Source of the DNA: Streptomyces huiliensis
GTDB taxonomy: Bacteria; Actinomycetota; Actinomycetes; Streptomycetales; Streptomycetaceae
Reading direction: 5' to 3'
DNA length: 64,000 nt
Assembly: GCF_020037025.1 (NCBI RefSeq)
Contig: NZ_JAIQLH010000006.1
Coordinates: 19,076 to 83,075 of the forward strand
The position numbers and the translations under genes are program-made. Under the pieces are notes generated by a model. That model did not search any database. It was not told the DNA's origin and worked only from the letters and a program-made list of their open reading frames with translations. Shown one piece after another: positions 43,612 to 55,865 of the stretch. Numbering within the stretch: position 1 is the stretch's first letter; each line of letters starts with the position of its first letter.

Positions 43612-44232
43612 ATGATGGCAGTCATGGTGGACATTCCGCGCGAGGCGCCGCAAGCGATAGACGGCGAGGACGGGAAGGGGGAGAAGGCCGATTTCGAGCA
43701 GCTCTGCCGCGATCTGGAGCAGGTCAACGACACCCTGCCCGACGGTTATCGCGTGGAGACCATCGGGGGGAAAATCGTCATGTCGCCGTGGCCGCAGGGC
43801 CGCTACCTCCGCGTCATGCGGAGTCTGGAGCGCCAGCTCAGGCCGCACGTTCCGGAAGGTCATGAAGTAGGCACCGAGCCCTGCCTGTTCCGCTTTCCCG
43901 CACAGGAAAGGGGGTACGGGCCCGACCTTCACGTGGCCGACGAGGCCCTCGTCGACGTGGAGGGCATCTTCCTGCCGGGTGAGGCGCTATCCCTGGTCGG
44001 TGAGGTGACGTCGTCGTCGACGCGGACATTCGACCTCACGGACAAGGTGGAGGTCTACGGCAGGGGCGGCGTCCCCGTCTACGTTCTGATCGACATGGCC
44101 GTCAAGGCGGTCACCGTGTACCACGACCCCGCCCCCGACCGGGGCTACCGGGCCCACACCCAGGTCAAGTTCGGCGACAAGGTGCGCGTCCCCGCGCCCT
44201 TCGGCTGCGAGGTGGACACCGCCATGTGGTGA
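43612..44232 (+). CDS. Uma2-family restriction-endonuclease-fold protein
   Basis: 206 aa, PD-(D/E)XK-like nuclease fold (DUF820). Motifs: YRVETIGGKIVMSPWP (N-terminal beta-strand and Pro), GPDLHVAD (catalytic Asp) and SLVGEVTSSSTRTFDLTDKVEVYGRGGVPVYVLID (Glu then Lys-containing strand, positions about 130-165). Widespread in cyanobacteria and Streptomyces, function debated; family knowledge only. ATG at 43612 with GGAGGAGG 4 nt upstream. Monocistronic. Confidence 0.85.
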   Translation: MMAVMVDIPREAPQAIDGEDGKGEKADFEQLCRDLEQVNDTLPDGYRVETIGGKIVMSPWPQGRYLRVMRSLERQLRPHVPEGHEVGTEPCLFRFPAQERGYGPDLHVADEALVDVEGIFLPGEALSLVGEVTSSSTRTFDLTDKVEVYGRGGVPVYVLIDMAVKAVTVYHDPAPDRGYRAHTQVKFGDKVRVPAPFGCEVDTAMW

Positions 44233-44312
44233 CCGCGACGGCCCCGGACTCCGAAAGGCCGCCGACCGCCGCCCGCCCGCGAAAACCCCGTGCCGGCGGC
44301 CCTGGCCGGGCC

Positions 44313-44318
44313 TAGGAT
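44313..44318 (+). promoter_or_regulatory. putative -10 box (TAGGAT)
   Basis: TAGGAT ends 8 nt before GTG 44327; no SD. Consistent with a leaderless or near-leaderless mRNA. Confidence 0.4.
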
Positions 44319-44326
44319 CACGTGCC

Positions 44327-45259
44327 GTGCTCTCTCGCCCCTCCTTCGTCGACGACCGGACCGTCACCGACACGGTCGCCGCGCACTGGACGCTGTCCGG
44401 AGTGACCGAAGTCGCCTACCTGCCCTGGGGGTTCGGCGCCTACCACTGGCGGGTGGCGGACGGCGGCGGGGCGGCGCTGTTCGTCACGCTGGACCGGCTG
44501 GAGCCGCGGCACACCGCGGAGTCGTTGGAGGCCGCCTACGCGGGGGCCGCGGCGCTGGCCGCGGGCGGGCTGGAGGCGGTGTGCGCGCCGCTGCGGGCCC
44601 GGAACGGGCGGTTCACCGTGGCCGTGGACGGCGGCGCGCTGAGCGTGACGCCGTGGCTGGACGGCCGGTCGCCCGGCGAGGAGGAGGCGGGCCGGCCGGA
44701 TCACGTCGCACGGGTCGTCGACGCGCTCGCCGCGCTGCACGCCGCCGCGCCGCCGGAGGGCCTGCGGCCCTGGACGCCGCGGGTGGCGCCCGGGTTCGCC
44801 GACGCCCTGCGGGCGCGCACGGCCCGTCCCTGGGCGTCCGGGCCGCTCGCGGAGGAGGCCAGGAACGCGATCGCCGCGCGCGCCGCCGCGATCGCGCGCT
44901 GGACGGACCGCTACCACGCGCTGGCGGACCTCGCCCGCTCCCGCCGGGACAGCTGGGTGCCGACCCACGGCGAGCCGCACAACGACAACCAGCTCGTCGG
45001 CGCGTTCGGCCTCCGCCTGGTCGACTGGGAATCCCTGGCCCTCGCCCCGCGTGAGCGGGACTACGCGGATCTGCCGGCCGCCGACGCGAGCATGGCGGGG
45101 CCTGGAGGCGCCGACCCCGCCATGCTCGAACTCTTCGCCCTCGACTGGCGCCTCTCCGAGATCGACGAGTACGCCCGCTGGTTCTCCGCCCCGCACACCG
45201 GCACCGAGGACGACCGCACCGCCCTCGCCGGCCTCCACGAGGAACTGGCCGCGGAGTAG
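44327..45259 (+). CDS. APH-family phosphotransferase
   Basis: 310 aa, aminoglycoside-phosphotransferase/choline-kinase fold. Brenner-type catalytic loop THGEPHNDNQL (about 218-228) with the Asp supplied as Asn-Asp-Asn region, and the metal-binding LVDWESLAL (about 234). Gly-rich N-terminal nucleotide region degenerate. A homologue of small-molecule kinases rather than a proven antibiotic-resistance enzyme. GTG start 44327; TAGGAT box 8 nt upstream. Possibly co-transcribed with the next gene, 43 bp downstream. Confidence 0.85.
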   Translation: MLSRPSFVDDRTVTDTVAAHWTLSGVTEVAYLPWGFGAYHWRVADGGGAALFVTLDRLEPRHTAESLEAAYAGAAALAAGGLEAVCAPLRARNGRFTVAVDGGALSVTPWLDGRSPGEEEAGRPDHVARVVDALAALHAAAPPEGLRPWTPRVAPGFADALRARTARPWASGPLAEEARNAIAARAAAIARWTDRYHALADLARSRRDSWVPTHGEPHNDNQLVGAFGLRLVDWESLALAPRERDYADLPAADASMAGPGGADPAMLELFALDWRLSEIDEYARWFSAPHTGTEDDRTALAGLHEELAAE

Positions 45260-45290
45260 GCGCGCGGAGTAGGCGCGATCCGTTCCGGCG

Positions 45291-45296
45291 TACGGT
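45291..45296 (+). promoter_or_regulatory. putative -10 box (TACGGT) of a leaderless transcript
   Basis: TACGGT ends exactly 6 nt before ATG 45303. Confidence 0.45.
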
Positions 45297-45302
45297 GACC
45301 CG

Positions 45303-45818
45303 ATGGGCCTCCTCGACCGACTCAACGGCACCCGGTACCCCGCCCCGGGCACCACCCCGCGTCCCGCCGCCGACGTCCGCGCCGCGCTGCTCGCCGTCGC
45401 CACGGCCGGCACCCCGTACGTCGTACGCGACGGCACGCCGGAAGGCGTGCACCTGGTGGCGGAGTGGCGCGCCCGGGAACCCGTCGTCGGCGCGGGCGGG
45501 AACGGCCACATCGACCGCCGCTTCCAGGTCCGGATGAAGCTGGTCCCGGCCGACCGCGAGGTCCGCGCTCTCGACCTGCTGTGGGAGGTCACGCGGCCCG
45601 GTGGCCGCCTGGGGCGTCTGACGACGGAAACCTCGCACTCGTGGGGCAACGTCAACACGCTCTCCCGGCAGTGGACCTTCGGGAGGGGGCCCACGGGTCG
45701 CCTGGAGGCGACCGAGACGTTCGACTTCGACACCTCGGTCCTCAAGAACCCCCTCCGCGACGTCGTCCTCGCGGCGGGCTGGACCTGGCGCGGGACGCTC
45801 CGCCGCAAGCTCCGATAG
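45303..45818 (+). CDS. hypothetical protein
   Basis: 171 aa, cytoplasmic, no recognised family. Begins MGLLDRLNGTRYPAPGTTPR; C-terminal half has KNPLRDVVLAAGWTWRG. No membrane segment or signal peptide. Follows the phosphotransferase by 43 bp but has its own TANNNT box. Ends before the shared hairpin at 45886. Confidence 0.7.
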   Translation: MGLLDRLNGTRYPAPGTTPRPAADVRAALLAVATAGTPYVVRDGTPEGVHLVAEWRAREPVVGAGGNGHIDRRFQVRMKLVPADREVRALDLLWEVTRPGGRLGRLTTETSHSWGNVNTLSRQWTFGRGPTGRLEATETFDFDTSVLKNPLRDVVLAAGWTWRGTLRRKLR

Positions 45819-45885
45819 AGCACGGTCCAAGCTCTGACAGAGCAAGAACAGAGCACGAACAGAGCAGGACAGAGCCCGGACAGCC

Positions 45886-45928
45886 CGGAGGCCCCGCCCC
45901 CGCGCCGAGCGCGGGACCGGGGCCTCCG
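45886..45928. terminator. strong bidirectional terminator hairpin
   Basis: CGGAGGCCCCG (45886-45896) pairs with CGGGGCCTCCG (45918-45928), with an inner GC stem. Lies between the convergent hypothetical gene and glyS. Confidence 0.8.
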
Positions 45929-45944
45929 ATGCGGAACGAGCGAC

Positions 45945-47327
<1,383 letters not shown>

Positions 47328-47477
47328 GGTGCTCTCTTCATTGCGACGATGAACAGCGAATGCTTCAGGTTACCGGCGCGACACCCCCTCTCATCAAATC
47401 GGTCCCGCACCGGCCGGCTGCCGATCGGCCACCGGGTCGCCCCGCTTTCTCTCGGACCGTCCGACATCCGCTCTTGT

Positions 47478-47514
47478 TGACAATCGTTTCCATTTTTGTT
47501 GAAAATGAGTGTCA
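47478..47514 (+). promoter_or_regulatory. tandem Zur boxes overlapping the znuA promoter and start
   Basis: TGACAATCGTTTCCA (47478-47492) and TGAAAATGAGTGTCA (47500-47514) resemble the Streptomyces Zur consensus TGAAAATGATTTTCA, with about 11 and 13 of 15 matches, and their centres are 22 bp apart. TTGACA at 47477-47482 serves as -35, and a -10-like stretch falls 17 bp downstream. The second box ends at the A of ATG 47514, so repressor and start codon overlap. Confidence 0.85.
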
Positions 47515-48509
47515 TGAACGGCAACCCTCTCCGCCCCGCCTCCCGGTCCCCCCGAATAACCGGGATCGCCGTCGCCCTGGCGGCGGCGCTCGGCCTCGGC
47601 ACGCTCACCGCCTGCGGTTCCGACGAGCGGTCGACGGCCGGGGACGGCAAGCTGGACGTCGTGGCGTCGTTCTATCCGATGGAGTTCCTCGTCCGGCAGA
47701 TCGGCGGGGACCACGTCCACGTCACCGGCCTCACCAAGCCCGGACAGGAACCGCACGACCTGGAGCTCAAGCCCCGGCAGGTCGCCTCCCTGGAGAAGGC
47801 GGACGCCATCGTCTACCTCAAGGGGCTCCAGCCCGCCGTGGACGAGGCGATCGAGCAGTCCGGCGCGAAGAACGTCGCCGACGCCGCCTCCCTCACCCAC
47901 CTGGAGACCCACGGCGACGAGGTCGACGGCCACGAGCACGGCGATCACGGGGACCATGACGAGCACGGCGGCCACGGCCACGAGGGCGCCGCCGACCCCC
48001 ACATCTGGCTCGACCCCGTGAAGTACGCCGAGGTCGCGCAGGGCGTCAACAGGACCCTCGCCAAGGCCGCCCCGGACCACCGGGAGATCTTCCAGAAGAA
48101 CACCGACATCCTGGTGGGCCGCCTCAAGGAGCTGAACACCAAGTTCGCGGACGGCCTGCGGAACCGCGCCTCCGACACCTTCATCACCACCCACGCCGCC
48201 TTCGGCTACCTCGCCGAGCGCTACGGGCTCACCGAGGAGGCCGTCAGCGGCGTCGACCCGGAGGCCGAGCCCAGCGCCGCGCGGATCAAGGACCTGCACA
48301 AGCTGGCGAAGGACCACCACGTCAACACGGTCTTCTTCGAGACCATCGCCAGCCCGGCCACCGCGAAGACCATCGCGGGCGACCTCAACCTGCGGACCGA
48401 CGTCCTGGACCCGCTGGAGGGCATCACGGACCACTCCAAGGGACACGACTACTTCGAGGTCATGGAGTCCAATCTGACGGCCCTGCGGAAAGCGCTCGGT
48501 GCGAAGTGA
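47514..48509 (+). CDS. znuA: zinc-binding lipoprotein (ZnuA-like) of a zinc ABC importer
   Basis: High-affinity zinc uptake, extracytoplasmic. About 331 aa. Lipobox LGTLTAC (Cys at about 28). Cluster A-I fold: VVASFYPMEFLVRQIGGDHV (N-lobe, first His), the His-rich flexible loop (HGDEVDGHEHGDHGDHDE, about 127-150) that is typical of zinc importers, then DPHIWLDP and FITTHAAFGYLAERYGL with further His ligands. ATG 47514 lies at the end of the second Zur box, without SD, so it is probably translated from a leaderless mRNA. First gene of znuACB. Confidence 0.93.
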   Translation: MNGNPLRPASRSPRITGIAVALAAALGLGTLTACGSDERSTAGDGKLDVVASFYPMEFLVRQIGGDHVHVTGLTKPGQEPHDLELKPRQVASLEKADAIVYLKGLQPAVDEAIEQSGAKNVADAASLTHLETHGDEVDGHEHGDHGDHDEHGGHGHEGAADPHIWLDPVKYAEVAQGVNRTLAKAAPDHREIFQKNTDILVGRLKELNTKFADGLRNRASDTFITTHAAFGYLAERYGLTEEAVSGVDPEAEPSAARIKDLHKLAKDHHVNTVFFETIASPATAKTIAGDLNLRTDVLDPLEGITDHSKGHDYFEVMESNLTALRKALGAK

Positions 48510-48543
48510 GCACGCGGACGAGCACGCGGACGAGCACGCGAAC
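48508..48543. repeat. 12-bp tandem repeat x3 (GAGCACGCGGAC)
   Basis: Three copies, the third with A for G at position 10, between the znuA stop and the likely znuC start. It would encode RTSTRTSTRT if translation began at GTG 48506. Confidence 0.85.
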
Positions 48544-48577
48544 GACCACGGACGAGCGCGCGCCTGAGGAGGCGGAC

Positions 48578-49372
48578 ATGAACCAGCCCGAGCGGGCGAA
48601 AGAGGACGAGCAGCCCGTCATATCCCTGCGCGGGGCGACGGCGTCGCTCGGCGCGCGGCCCGTGCTGCGCGGCGTCGACCTGGAGGTCCGGCGCGGTGAG
48701 GTCGTCGCGCTGCTCGGCGCCAACGGCTCCGGCAAGTCCACGGCGGTCCGGGCGATCGTCGGCCAGGTCCCGCTGACCGGTGGCGAACTGGAGCTGTTCG
48801 GCACGCCGAAGCGCCGGTTCCGCGACTGGGCGCGGATCGGGTACGTACCGCAGCGCACCACCGCCGCGGCCGGCGTCCCGGCGACCGTGCGCGAGGTGGT
48901 CTCGGCCGGCCGGCTGGCCCGGACGAAGCTGGGGTTCAGCCGCCGCGCCGACCGCGACGCCGTGGTGAAGGCGCTGGAGCTGGTCGGCATGGCGGACCGG
49001 CTCAAGGACTCGGTGAACGCGCTCTCCGGCGGCCAGCACCAGCGGGTGCTGATCGCCCGCGCGCTCGCCGTCGAACCCGAACTGCTGATCATGGACGAGC
49101 CGATGGCCGGCGTGGACCTCGCCAGCCAGGAAGTCCTGGCCAACGCCCTCCGCGAGGAGGTCGCCCGGGGCACCACCGTCCTCCTCGTCCTGCACGAACT
49201 GGGGCCGCTGGAGCCCCTCATCGACCGGGCGATCGTCCTCCGCGACGGCTGCGTCGTCCACGACGGGCCGCCGCCCGAGGCCGTGGGCCAGCACGCGCTC
49301 CCCGGCCACGACCACGTACACCCGCACGCCGACCCGGCCGCGGAACCGACTCGGACAGGGCTGCTCAGCTGA
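48578..49372 (+). CDS. znuC: zinc ABC importer ATPase (ZnuC-like)
   Basis: 264 aa from ATG 48578, which has GAGGAGG 6 nt upstream; GTG 48506 overlapping the znuA stop would add a repetitive RTSTRT tail and is less likely. Walker A GANGSGKST, Q-loop GYVPQRT, signature LSGGQHQRV, Walker B LLIMDEPMAGVD and switch His in LHELGPLE. C-terminal His-rich HALPGHDHVHPHAD tail suggests metal contact. Partners with znuB; under Zur. Confidence 0.93.
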   Translation: MNQPERAKEDEQPVISLRGATASLGARPVLRGVDLEVRRGEVVALLGANGSGKSTAVRAIVGQVPLTGGELELFGTPKRRFRDWARIGYVPQRTTAAAGVPATVREVVSAGRLARTKLGFSRRADRDAVVKALELVGMADRLKDSVNALSGGQHQRVLIARALAVEPELLIMDEPMAGVDLASQEVLANALREEVARGTTVLLVLHELGPLEPLIDRAIVLRDGCVVHDGPPPEAVGQHALPGHDHVHPHADPAAEPTRTGLLS

Positions 49373-50265
49373 TGGAGATCCTCGACGCCGCGTTCATGCA
49401 GCGCGCACTGCTCGCCGCGCTCCTCGTGGGCATCACCGCCCCCGCGATCGGCATCTACCTCGTCCAGCGCCACCAGGCGCTGATGGGCGACGGCATCGGC
49501 CACGTCGCCCTCACCGGCGTGGGCCTCGGCTTCCTGCTCAACACCAGCCCGGTGTGGGTGGCCGCGACGGTGTGCGTGGTGGGCGCCGTCGTGATGGAGC
49601 TGATCCGCTCCTACGGCAAGGCCCGCGGCGACATCGCCCTCGCCATGCTCTTCTACGGCGGCATGGCCGGCGGCGTGATGCTGATCAACCTCTCGGACAA
49701 CGGCTCCAACGCCAACCTGGTCACCTACCTCTTCGGCTCGCTGACCACGGTCTCGGAGCAGGACATCACCGCGATCTGCATCCTGGCCGCCTTTGTGATC
49801 CTCGCCACACTGGGCCTGCGACGGCAGCTTTTCGCCATCTGCCAGGACGAGGAGTTCGCCCGCGTCACCGGCCTCCCGGTGCGCCTGCTCAACCTGCTGA
49901 TCGCCGTCACGGCCGCGCTGACGGTCACCGTCGCCATGCGGGTGGTCGGACTGCTGCTGGTCAGCGCCCTGATGGTGATCCCGGTGGCCGCCTCGCAGCA
50001 GATCGCCCGCAGCTTCGCCACCACGCTGGCGCTGTCCGTGGGCATCGGGGTGCTGGTCACCCTCTCCGGCACCACGACCTCGTACTACGTGGACGTCCCG
50101 CCGGGCGCCACCATCGTCCTGATGGCGATCGGCGTCTTCGTCGCCCTGACGCTGATCGCCACGCCGCTGGCCAGATCCCGCGCCCGGCAGAAGGCCCTCG
50201 ACGAGGAGCGCTGCACCCTGGCGGAGCCCGGCGCTCCGGGCGCCCCGGACGACGTACGCGTCTGA
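49372..50265 (+). CDS. znuB: zinc ABC importer permease (ZnuB-like)
   Basis: 297 aa, about eight membrane segments (ABC-3 family). Conserved loops: FMQRALLAALLVGITAPAIG, QRHQALMGDGIGHVALTGVG and VGLLLVSALMVIPVAASQQIA. The start ATG shares its A with the last base of the znuC stop (TGATG), coupling the genes. Completes the zinc importer; the basic C-terminal tail is cytoplasmic. Last gene of the operon. Confidence 0.93.
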   Translation: MEILDAAFMQRALLAALLVGITAPAIGIYLVQRHQALMGDGIGHVALTGVGLGFLLNTSPVWVAATVCVVGAVVMELIRSYGKARGDIALAMLFYGGMAGGVMLINLSDNGSNANLVTYLFGSLTTVSEQDITAICILAAFVILATLGLRRQLFAICQDEEFARVTGLPVRLLNLLIAVTAALTVTVAMRVVGLLLVSALMVIPVAASQQIARSFATTLALSVGIGVLVTLSGTTTSYYVDVPPGATIVLMAIGVFVALTLIATPLARSRARQKALDEERCTLAEPGAPGAPDDVRV

Positions 50266-50331
50266 CCCCCCACCACCCCTCCGCGACGGCGATCACATCA
50301 CCGATCACCACTACTGCGGCGACGGCGGGGT

Positions 50332-50350
50332 GCAGGTTAGGCTAACCAAA
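50332..50350 (+). promoter_or_regulatory. iron box (DmdR/IdeR-type) upstream of zur
   Basis: 19 bp with core GGTTAGGCTAACC, a perfect 6+1+6 palindrome; about 16 of 19 positions match the actinobacterial iron-box pattern TTAGGTTAGGCTAACCTAA. Lies 132 bp before the zur start and 67 bp after znuB. Confidence 0.75.
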
Positions 50351-50481
50351 CCTGTACTCCGCAGGACGTCCGGAACGCATGGATCATGGCGTCCGGCCGG
50401 TGCGCGGGGCCTGGCACAATTGGCCCGGCACGCCGGACAAACCCGTGCGTGGGTGTGTCAGCCGAGCTTGAGGAGGCAACT

Positions 50482-50898
50482 GTGGCGACCGCCGGTCCCC
50501 CGGTACGCGGCCGAGCCACCAAGCAGCGCGCCGCCGTCGCGGCGGCGCTGGACGAGGTGGACGAGTTCCGCAGTGCCCAGGAACTCCACGACATGCTCAG
50601 GCACCGCGGCGCCTCCGTGGGGCTGACCACGGTCTACCGCACCCTCCAGTCCCTCGCCGACGCCGGCGAGGTCGACGTGCTGCGCACCAGCGAGGGCGAG
50701 GCGGTCTACCGCCGCTGCTCCAGCGGGCACCACCACCACCTGGTGTGCCGGATGTGCGGCAAGGCGGTCGAGGTCGAGGGCCCGGCCGTGGAGACGTGGG
50801 CGGACTCCATCGCCGCCGAACACGGCTTCGTGGACGTCGCCCACACCGTCGAGGTCTTCGGCACCTGCGGCGACTGCGCCCGCGCGGCGGGCGCCTGA
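50482..50898 (+). CDS. zur: Zur (zinc-responsive Fur-family regulator)
   Basis: 138 aa Fur-family repressor. Winged helix with VGLTTVYRTLQSLADAGE (about 47-64). Zinc sites: HHHHLVCRMCGK with Cys89 and Cys92, and CGDC with Cys129 and Cys132 as structural site. GTG 50482 has AGGAGG 5 nt upstream. Directly downstream of the zinc importer operon; presumably represses it through the Zur boxes at 47478. Iron box upstream hints at cross-control. Confidence 0.93.
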   Translation: MATAGPPVRGRATKQRAAVAAALDEVDEFRSAQELHDMLRHRGASVGLTTVYRTLQSLADAGEVDVLRTSEGEAVYRRCSSGHHHHLVCRMCGKAVEVEGPAVETWADSIAAEHGFVDVAHTVEVFGTCGDCARAAGA

Positions 50899-50910
50899 AC
50901 AGTCCTGCCG

Positions 50911-50953
50911 CGTGACGAACGCCCGGCCCCTCGGGGACCGGGCGTTCGTCACG
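50911..50953. terminator. bidirectional terminator between zur and uppS
   Basis: A 16-bp perfect stem: CGTGACGAACGCCCGG (50911-50926) with CCGGGCGTTCGTCACG (50938-50953), 11-nt loop. Sits 13 bp after the zur stop and 12 bp before the uppS stop. Confidence 0.9.
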
Positions 50954-50964
50954 CGTGCGCCGGC

Positions 50965-51792
50965 TCAGCCCTCCGCCGCGCCCTCCTCGACCGCGTTGGG
51001 GATCGCCCCGCCGAACCGCCGGTCCCGCTGCGCGTACTCCAGGCAGGCGCGCCACAGGTCGCGGCGGTCGAAGTCCGGCCAGAGCACGTCCTGGAACACC
51101 ATCTCCGCGTAGGCGCTCTGCCAGAGCAGGTAGTTGGACGTGCGCTGCTCGCCGGACGGGCGAAGGAACAGGTCCACGTCCGGCATGTCCGGGTAGTAGA
51201 GGTACTTCGCGAGTGTCTTCTCGGTGACCTTCGACGGGTCGAGCCGGCCCGCCTTCACGTCCTCCGCCAGCGCCTGCGCCGCATCCGCGATCTCGGCGCG
51301 GCCGCCGTAGTTCATGCAGAAGTACAGCGTCAGCTTGTCGTTGCCCTTGGTCTGCTCCTGGGCGATCTGAAGCTCCTTGGCCACCGAACGCCACAGCTTC
51401 GGCATCCGGCCCACCCAGCGCACCCGGATGCCGAGTTCATCGAGCTGATCGCGGGTCTTGCGGATGAAGTCCCGGTTGAAGTTCATCAGGAAGCGCACCT
51501 CGTCCGGGGAGCGCCGCCAGTTCTCGGTGGAGAAGGCGTACAGGGAGATGCTCCCGACGCCCATCTCGATCGCGCCCTGGAGCACGTCCAGCACCCGCTC
51601 GGCGCCCACCTTGTGCCCCTCGGTGCGCGGCAGTCCGCGCTCCTTGGCCCAGCGGCCGTTGCCGTCCATGACGATCGCGACGTGCTCGGGTACGAGCTCA
51701 CCGGGGATCTTCGGCGGCCGCGCGCCCGAGGGGTGCGGGTCGGGGGTGCGGTACTCGCGACGGGAACGGCCCAGAAGCCCGCGTCGTGCCAT
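50965..51792 (-). CDS. uppS: isoprenyl (undecaprenyl) diphosphate synthase
   Basis: cis-Prenyltransferase that makes the polyprenyl diphosphate carrier for cell-wall synthesis. 275 aa. Conserved regions: [18 protein letters not shown] with the catalytic Asp (about 42), [11 protein letters not shown], and the C-terminal [23 protein letters not shown] 51792 is used; the frame extends to 51921 without start signal. Likely same transcript as recO, 26 bp upstream. Confidence 0.95.
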   Translation of the reverse strand: MARRGLLGRSRREYRTPDPHPSGARPPKIPGELVPEHVAIVMDGNGRWAKERGLPRTEGHKVGAERVLDVLQGAIEMGVGSISLYAFSTENWRRSPDEVRFLMNFNRDFIRKTRDQLDELGIRVRWVGRMPKLWRSVAKELQIAQEQTKGNDKLTLYFCMNYGGRAEIADAAQALAEDVKAGRLDPSKVTEKTLAKYLYYPDMPDVDLFLRPSGEQRTSNYLLWQSAYAEMVFQDVLWPDFDRRDLWRACLEYAQRDRRFGGAIPNAVEEGAAEG

Positions 51793-51818
51793 GGCTGCCA
51801 CTACTCCTATGTACTTCT

Positions 51819-52565
51819 CTACTTCTCGACGTAGCGGAGCGAACGAAGCCCCCGCTCGAGGTGCCAGTGCAGATATGCGGCGACGAGCCCGCTGCCCTCC
51901 CGGACGTACCGCGCCTCGCACGCGTCCGCCGTGCCCCAGTCCCCGGACAGCAGGGCGGCGAGGAGCCCGATCGCCTCCGAGGAGGGTACGACGCTTCCGG
52001 GCACCCGGCAGTCACCGCAGACCACGCCGCCGGCCGCCGTCGAGAAGAACCGGTTGGGGCCCGGCATCCCGCAGCGCGCGCACGCGTCGAAGCTCGGCGC
52101 GTACCCGTTGACGGCCAGCGAGCGCAGCAGGAACGCGTCGAGGATCAGGTGCGGGGCGTGCTCCCCCGCGGCGAGCGTCCGCAGCCCGCCCACCAGCAGC
52201 AGGTACTGCTGGACGGCCGGCTCCCCCTCGTGGTCCGTGAACCGCTCCGCCGTCTCCAGCATGGCCGTCCCGGCGGTGTACCGCGCGTAGTCCATGACGA
52301 TCGGCCCGCCGTACGCCGCGATCGTCTCGCTCTGCGTGCACAGCGGCAGGCTCCGCCCCACCAGCTCCCCACCGCGGGCGAAGAACTGCACGTCCACGTG
52401 CGAGAACGGTTCGAGACGCGCCCCGAACTTCGACTTCGTCCGGCGCACGCCCCGGGCCACGGCGCGGACGCGGCCGTGGGTGCGGGTGAGGAGGGTGATG
52501 ATGCGGTCCGCTTCGCCCAGCTTTTGCGTGCGGAGCACGATGCCGTCGTCGCGGAAGAGGGTCAT
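51819..52565 (-). CDS. recO: DNA repair protein RecO
   Basis: 248 aa. N-terminal OB fold ([26 protein letters not shown]), central helical region and a C-terminal zinc site CARCGMP with VCGDC (about 170-195). RecF-pathway mediator that loads RecA on SSB-coated DNA. The ATG at 52565 (MTLFRDDG) is preferred to the longer frame start at 52583. Probable operon with uppS. Confidence 0.94.
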   Translation of the reverse strand: MTLFRDDGIVLRTQKLGEADRIITLLTRTHGRVRAVARGVRRTKSKFGARLEPFSHVDVQFFARGGELVGRSLPLCTQSETIAAYGGPIVMDYARYTAGTAMLETAERFTDHEGEPAVQQYLLLVGGLRTLAAGEHAPHLILDAFLLRSLAVNGYAPSFDACARCGMPGPNRFFSTAAGGVVCGDCRVPGSVVPSSEAIGLLAALLSGDWGTADACEARYVREGSGLVAAYLHWHLERGLRSLRYVEK

Positions 52566-52597
52566 GGGGCCATTGTCCCGCACGCGTGGGACCGGTT

Positions 52598-52699
52598 CAG
52601 CCCGTCCGGCGTTTGAGGACGAGCGGCGAAGCCGCGATCAGGGGGTCTGGGGGCTCGCCCCCAGGAAACGGCGAAGGGGCGGGGCTGGGGCGAAACCCC
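52598..52699. repeat. dispersed modular repeat, locus D
   Basis: CAGCCCGTCCGGCGTTTGAG followed by GCGGCGAAGCCGC hairpin, CTGGGGGCTCGCCCCCAGG hairpin and GGCGAAGGGGCGGGGCTGGGG tail, on the plus strand between the recO start and the end of the TerB-like gene. The recO promoter must lie close by or within. Confidence 0.9.
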
Positions 52700-52706
52700 C
52701 GCCGTC

Positions 52707-53444
52707 CTACGACGGCATCCGCGCCGCCGCCGCCAACAACCGGTCCGTATCCTCCGGACAGATCATCAACGCCCTCCCCACCGTAGCGAGCACCTCCCGC
52801 TCGGCCGGCCGATAAGGCCCGTCCGCGAGCGCGATCCGCGCCCCCTGCAGCAGGATGGACTCCCGCCCGGCGGGCGCGAGATGCGGAGCCAGCGGCTCCA
52901 GCGCCTCGTGCAGCTCGATGGCGAGCGCCGTACCGCACGGGTCGAAGCCGTCACGCCCGGACACGGCAGGCCCGGCGGGGAATCTGCCGGGCCCGGGCAG
53001 CCGGCCCGTGTCGGCGGCCAGCGCCTCGATCAGCGTGACGAGCTGCTCCTCGCTGCAGTCGGCGAAGCCGGCCGCCCGTACCGCGCCCACCGCCGCCCGC
53101 CGCACCGTACGCGCCTCCGTGCCGCCCGCCGCGAGCACGGCGAGCGCGACCGTGTGCACCGCGTCCCGCAGCATCGCGGAGAACCGGGTGGTCGTGGGGT
53201 GGTCGAGGACGTCCATCGGGTACCGCTCGCGGCAGGCCGTGCACTCGACGACCGGCCCCACCGGCCCGCGCGGCAGCAGCGGCAGCCCCAGGACGACGAG
53301 GCGGCGGCGCCCGGTGCGCCGGTGGTAGTTGCGGTCGCCGCCGCAGCCGGGGCAGAAGAACTCGCCGTCGCCGATGGTGCGCCATACGGTGCGCACACCC
53401 AGCACACACCGGTCGGAGCTCCGTCGGCCTTGCGCGTGCTTCAC
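52707..53444 (-). CDS. TerB-like protein with N-terminal zinc ribbon
   Basis: 245 aa. N-terminal zinc ribbon (FFCPGCGGDRNYHRR, then ECTACRERYPMD), then a TerB-type helical domain with acidic helix IALADGPYRPAEREVLATVG and an ESILLQGARIA core typical of TerB-like metal-binding bundles. Function unknown; the gene conservedly lies between recO and leuA in Streptomyces. GTG 53444 has AGGAGG 8 nt upstream. Confidence 0.8.
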   Translation of the reverse strand: MKHAQGRRSSDRCVLGVRTVWRTIGDGEFFCPGCGGDRNYHRRTGRRRLVVLGLPLLPRGPVGPVVECTACRERYPMDVLDHPTTTRFSAMLRDAVHTVALAVLAAGGTEARTVRRAAVGAVRAAGFADCSEEQLVTLIEALAADTGRLPGPGRFPAGPAVSGRDGFDPCGTALAIELHEALEPLAPHLAPAGRESILLQGARIALADGPYRPAEREVLATVGRALMICPEDTDRLLAAAARMPS

Positions 53445-53658
53445 GGCGCACACCTCCTAACGCCACGGCCTCGTCGCCGCGTTGACGTGATGTTAGCCAC
53501 ATCGTCGACGTGCCGTCAGCACCCCGTGCGCAGACTCGGGCCGGTCTGAGGTGACCGGGAGGCGGGCGCGCCCCCGACCCCACCGGATGCGGTGGTTTGG
53601 GAGGCGCGCCCTTGACTATCGGGGCGCCTTGACGATCGGGAAAGCCGATCGCGGAGAC

Positions 53659-55670
<2,012 letters not shown>

Positions 55671-55865
55671 GATGCGTCGCACAGTAGCGGAACGCGGCGG
55701 AATGCGGCTGCCCGTATCAGCATGCGGAACGTCGGCGGCGGCAGGCACCATGCGTTACCAGATGCCGTACGTCCCCGGCCGGGCAAAGAATCTCCAAGCA
55801 CCCTTTTTCGTTAAATCATGACGGCGGGGAGTGACAACGACATAACCCTGTGCGACATTCCGGCC

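Noticed and set aside
44327..45259. Aminoglycoside-resistance phosphotransferase
   Set aside because: Only the APH-fold catalytic loop is recognisable; family members act on many small molecules and no resistance context is present.
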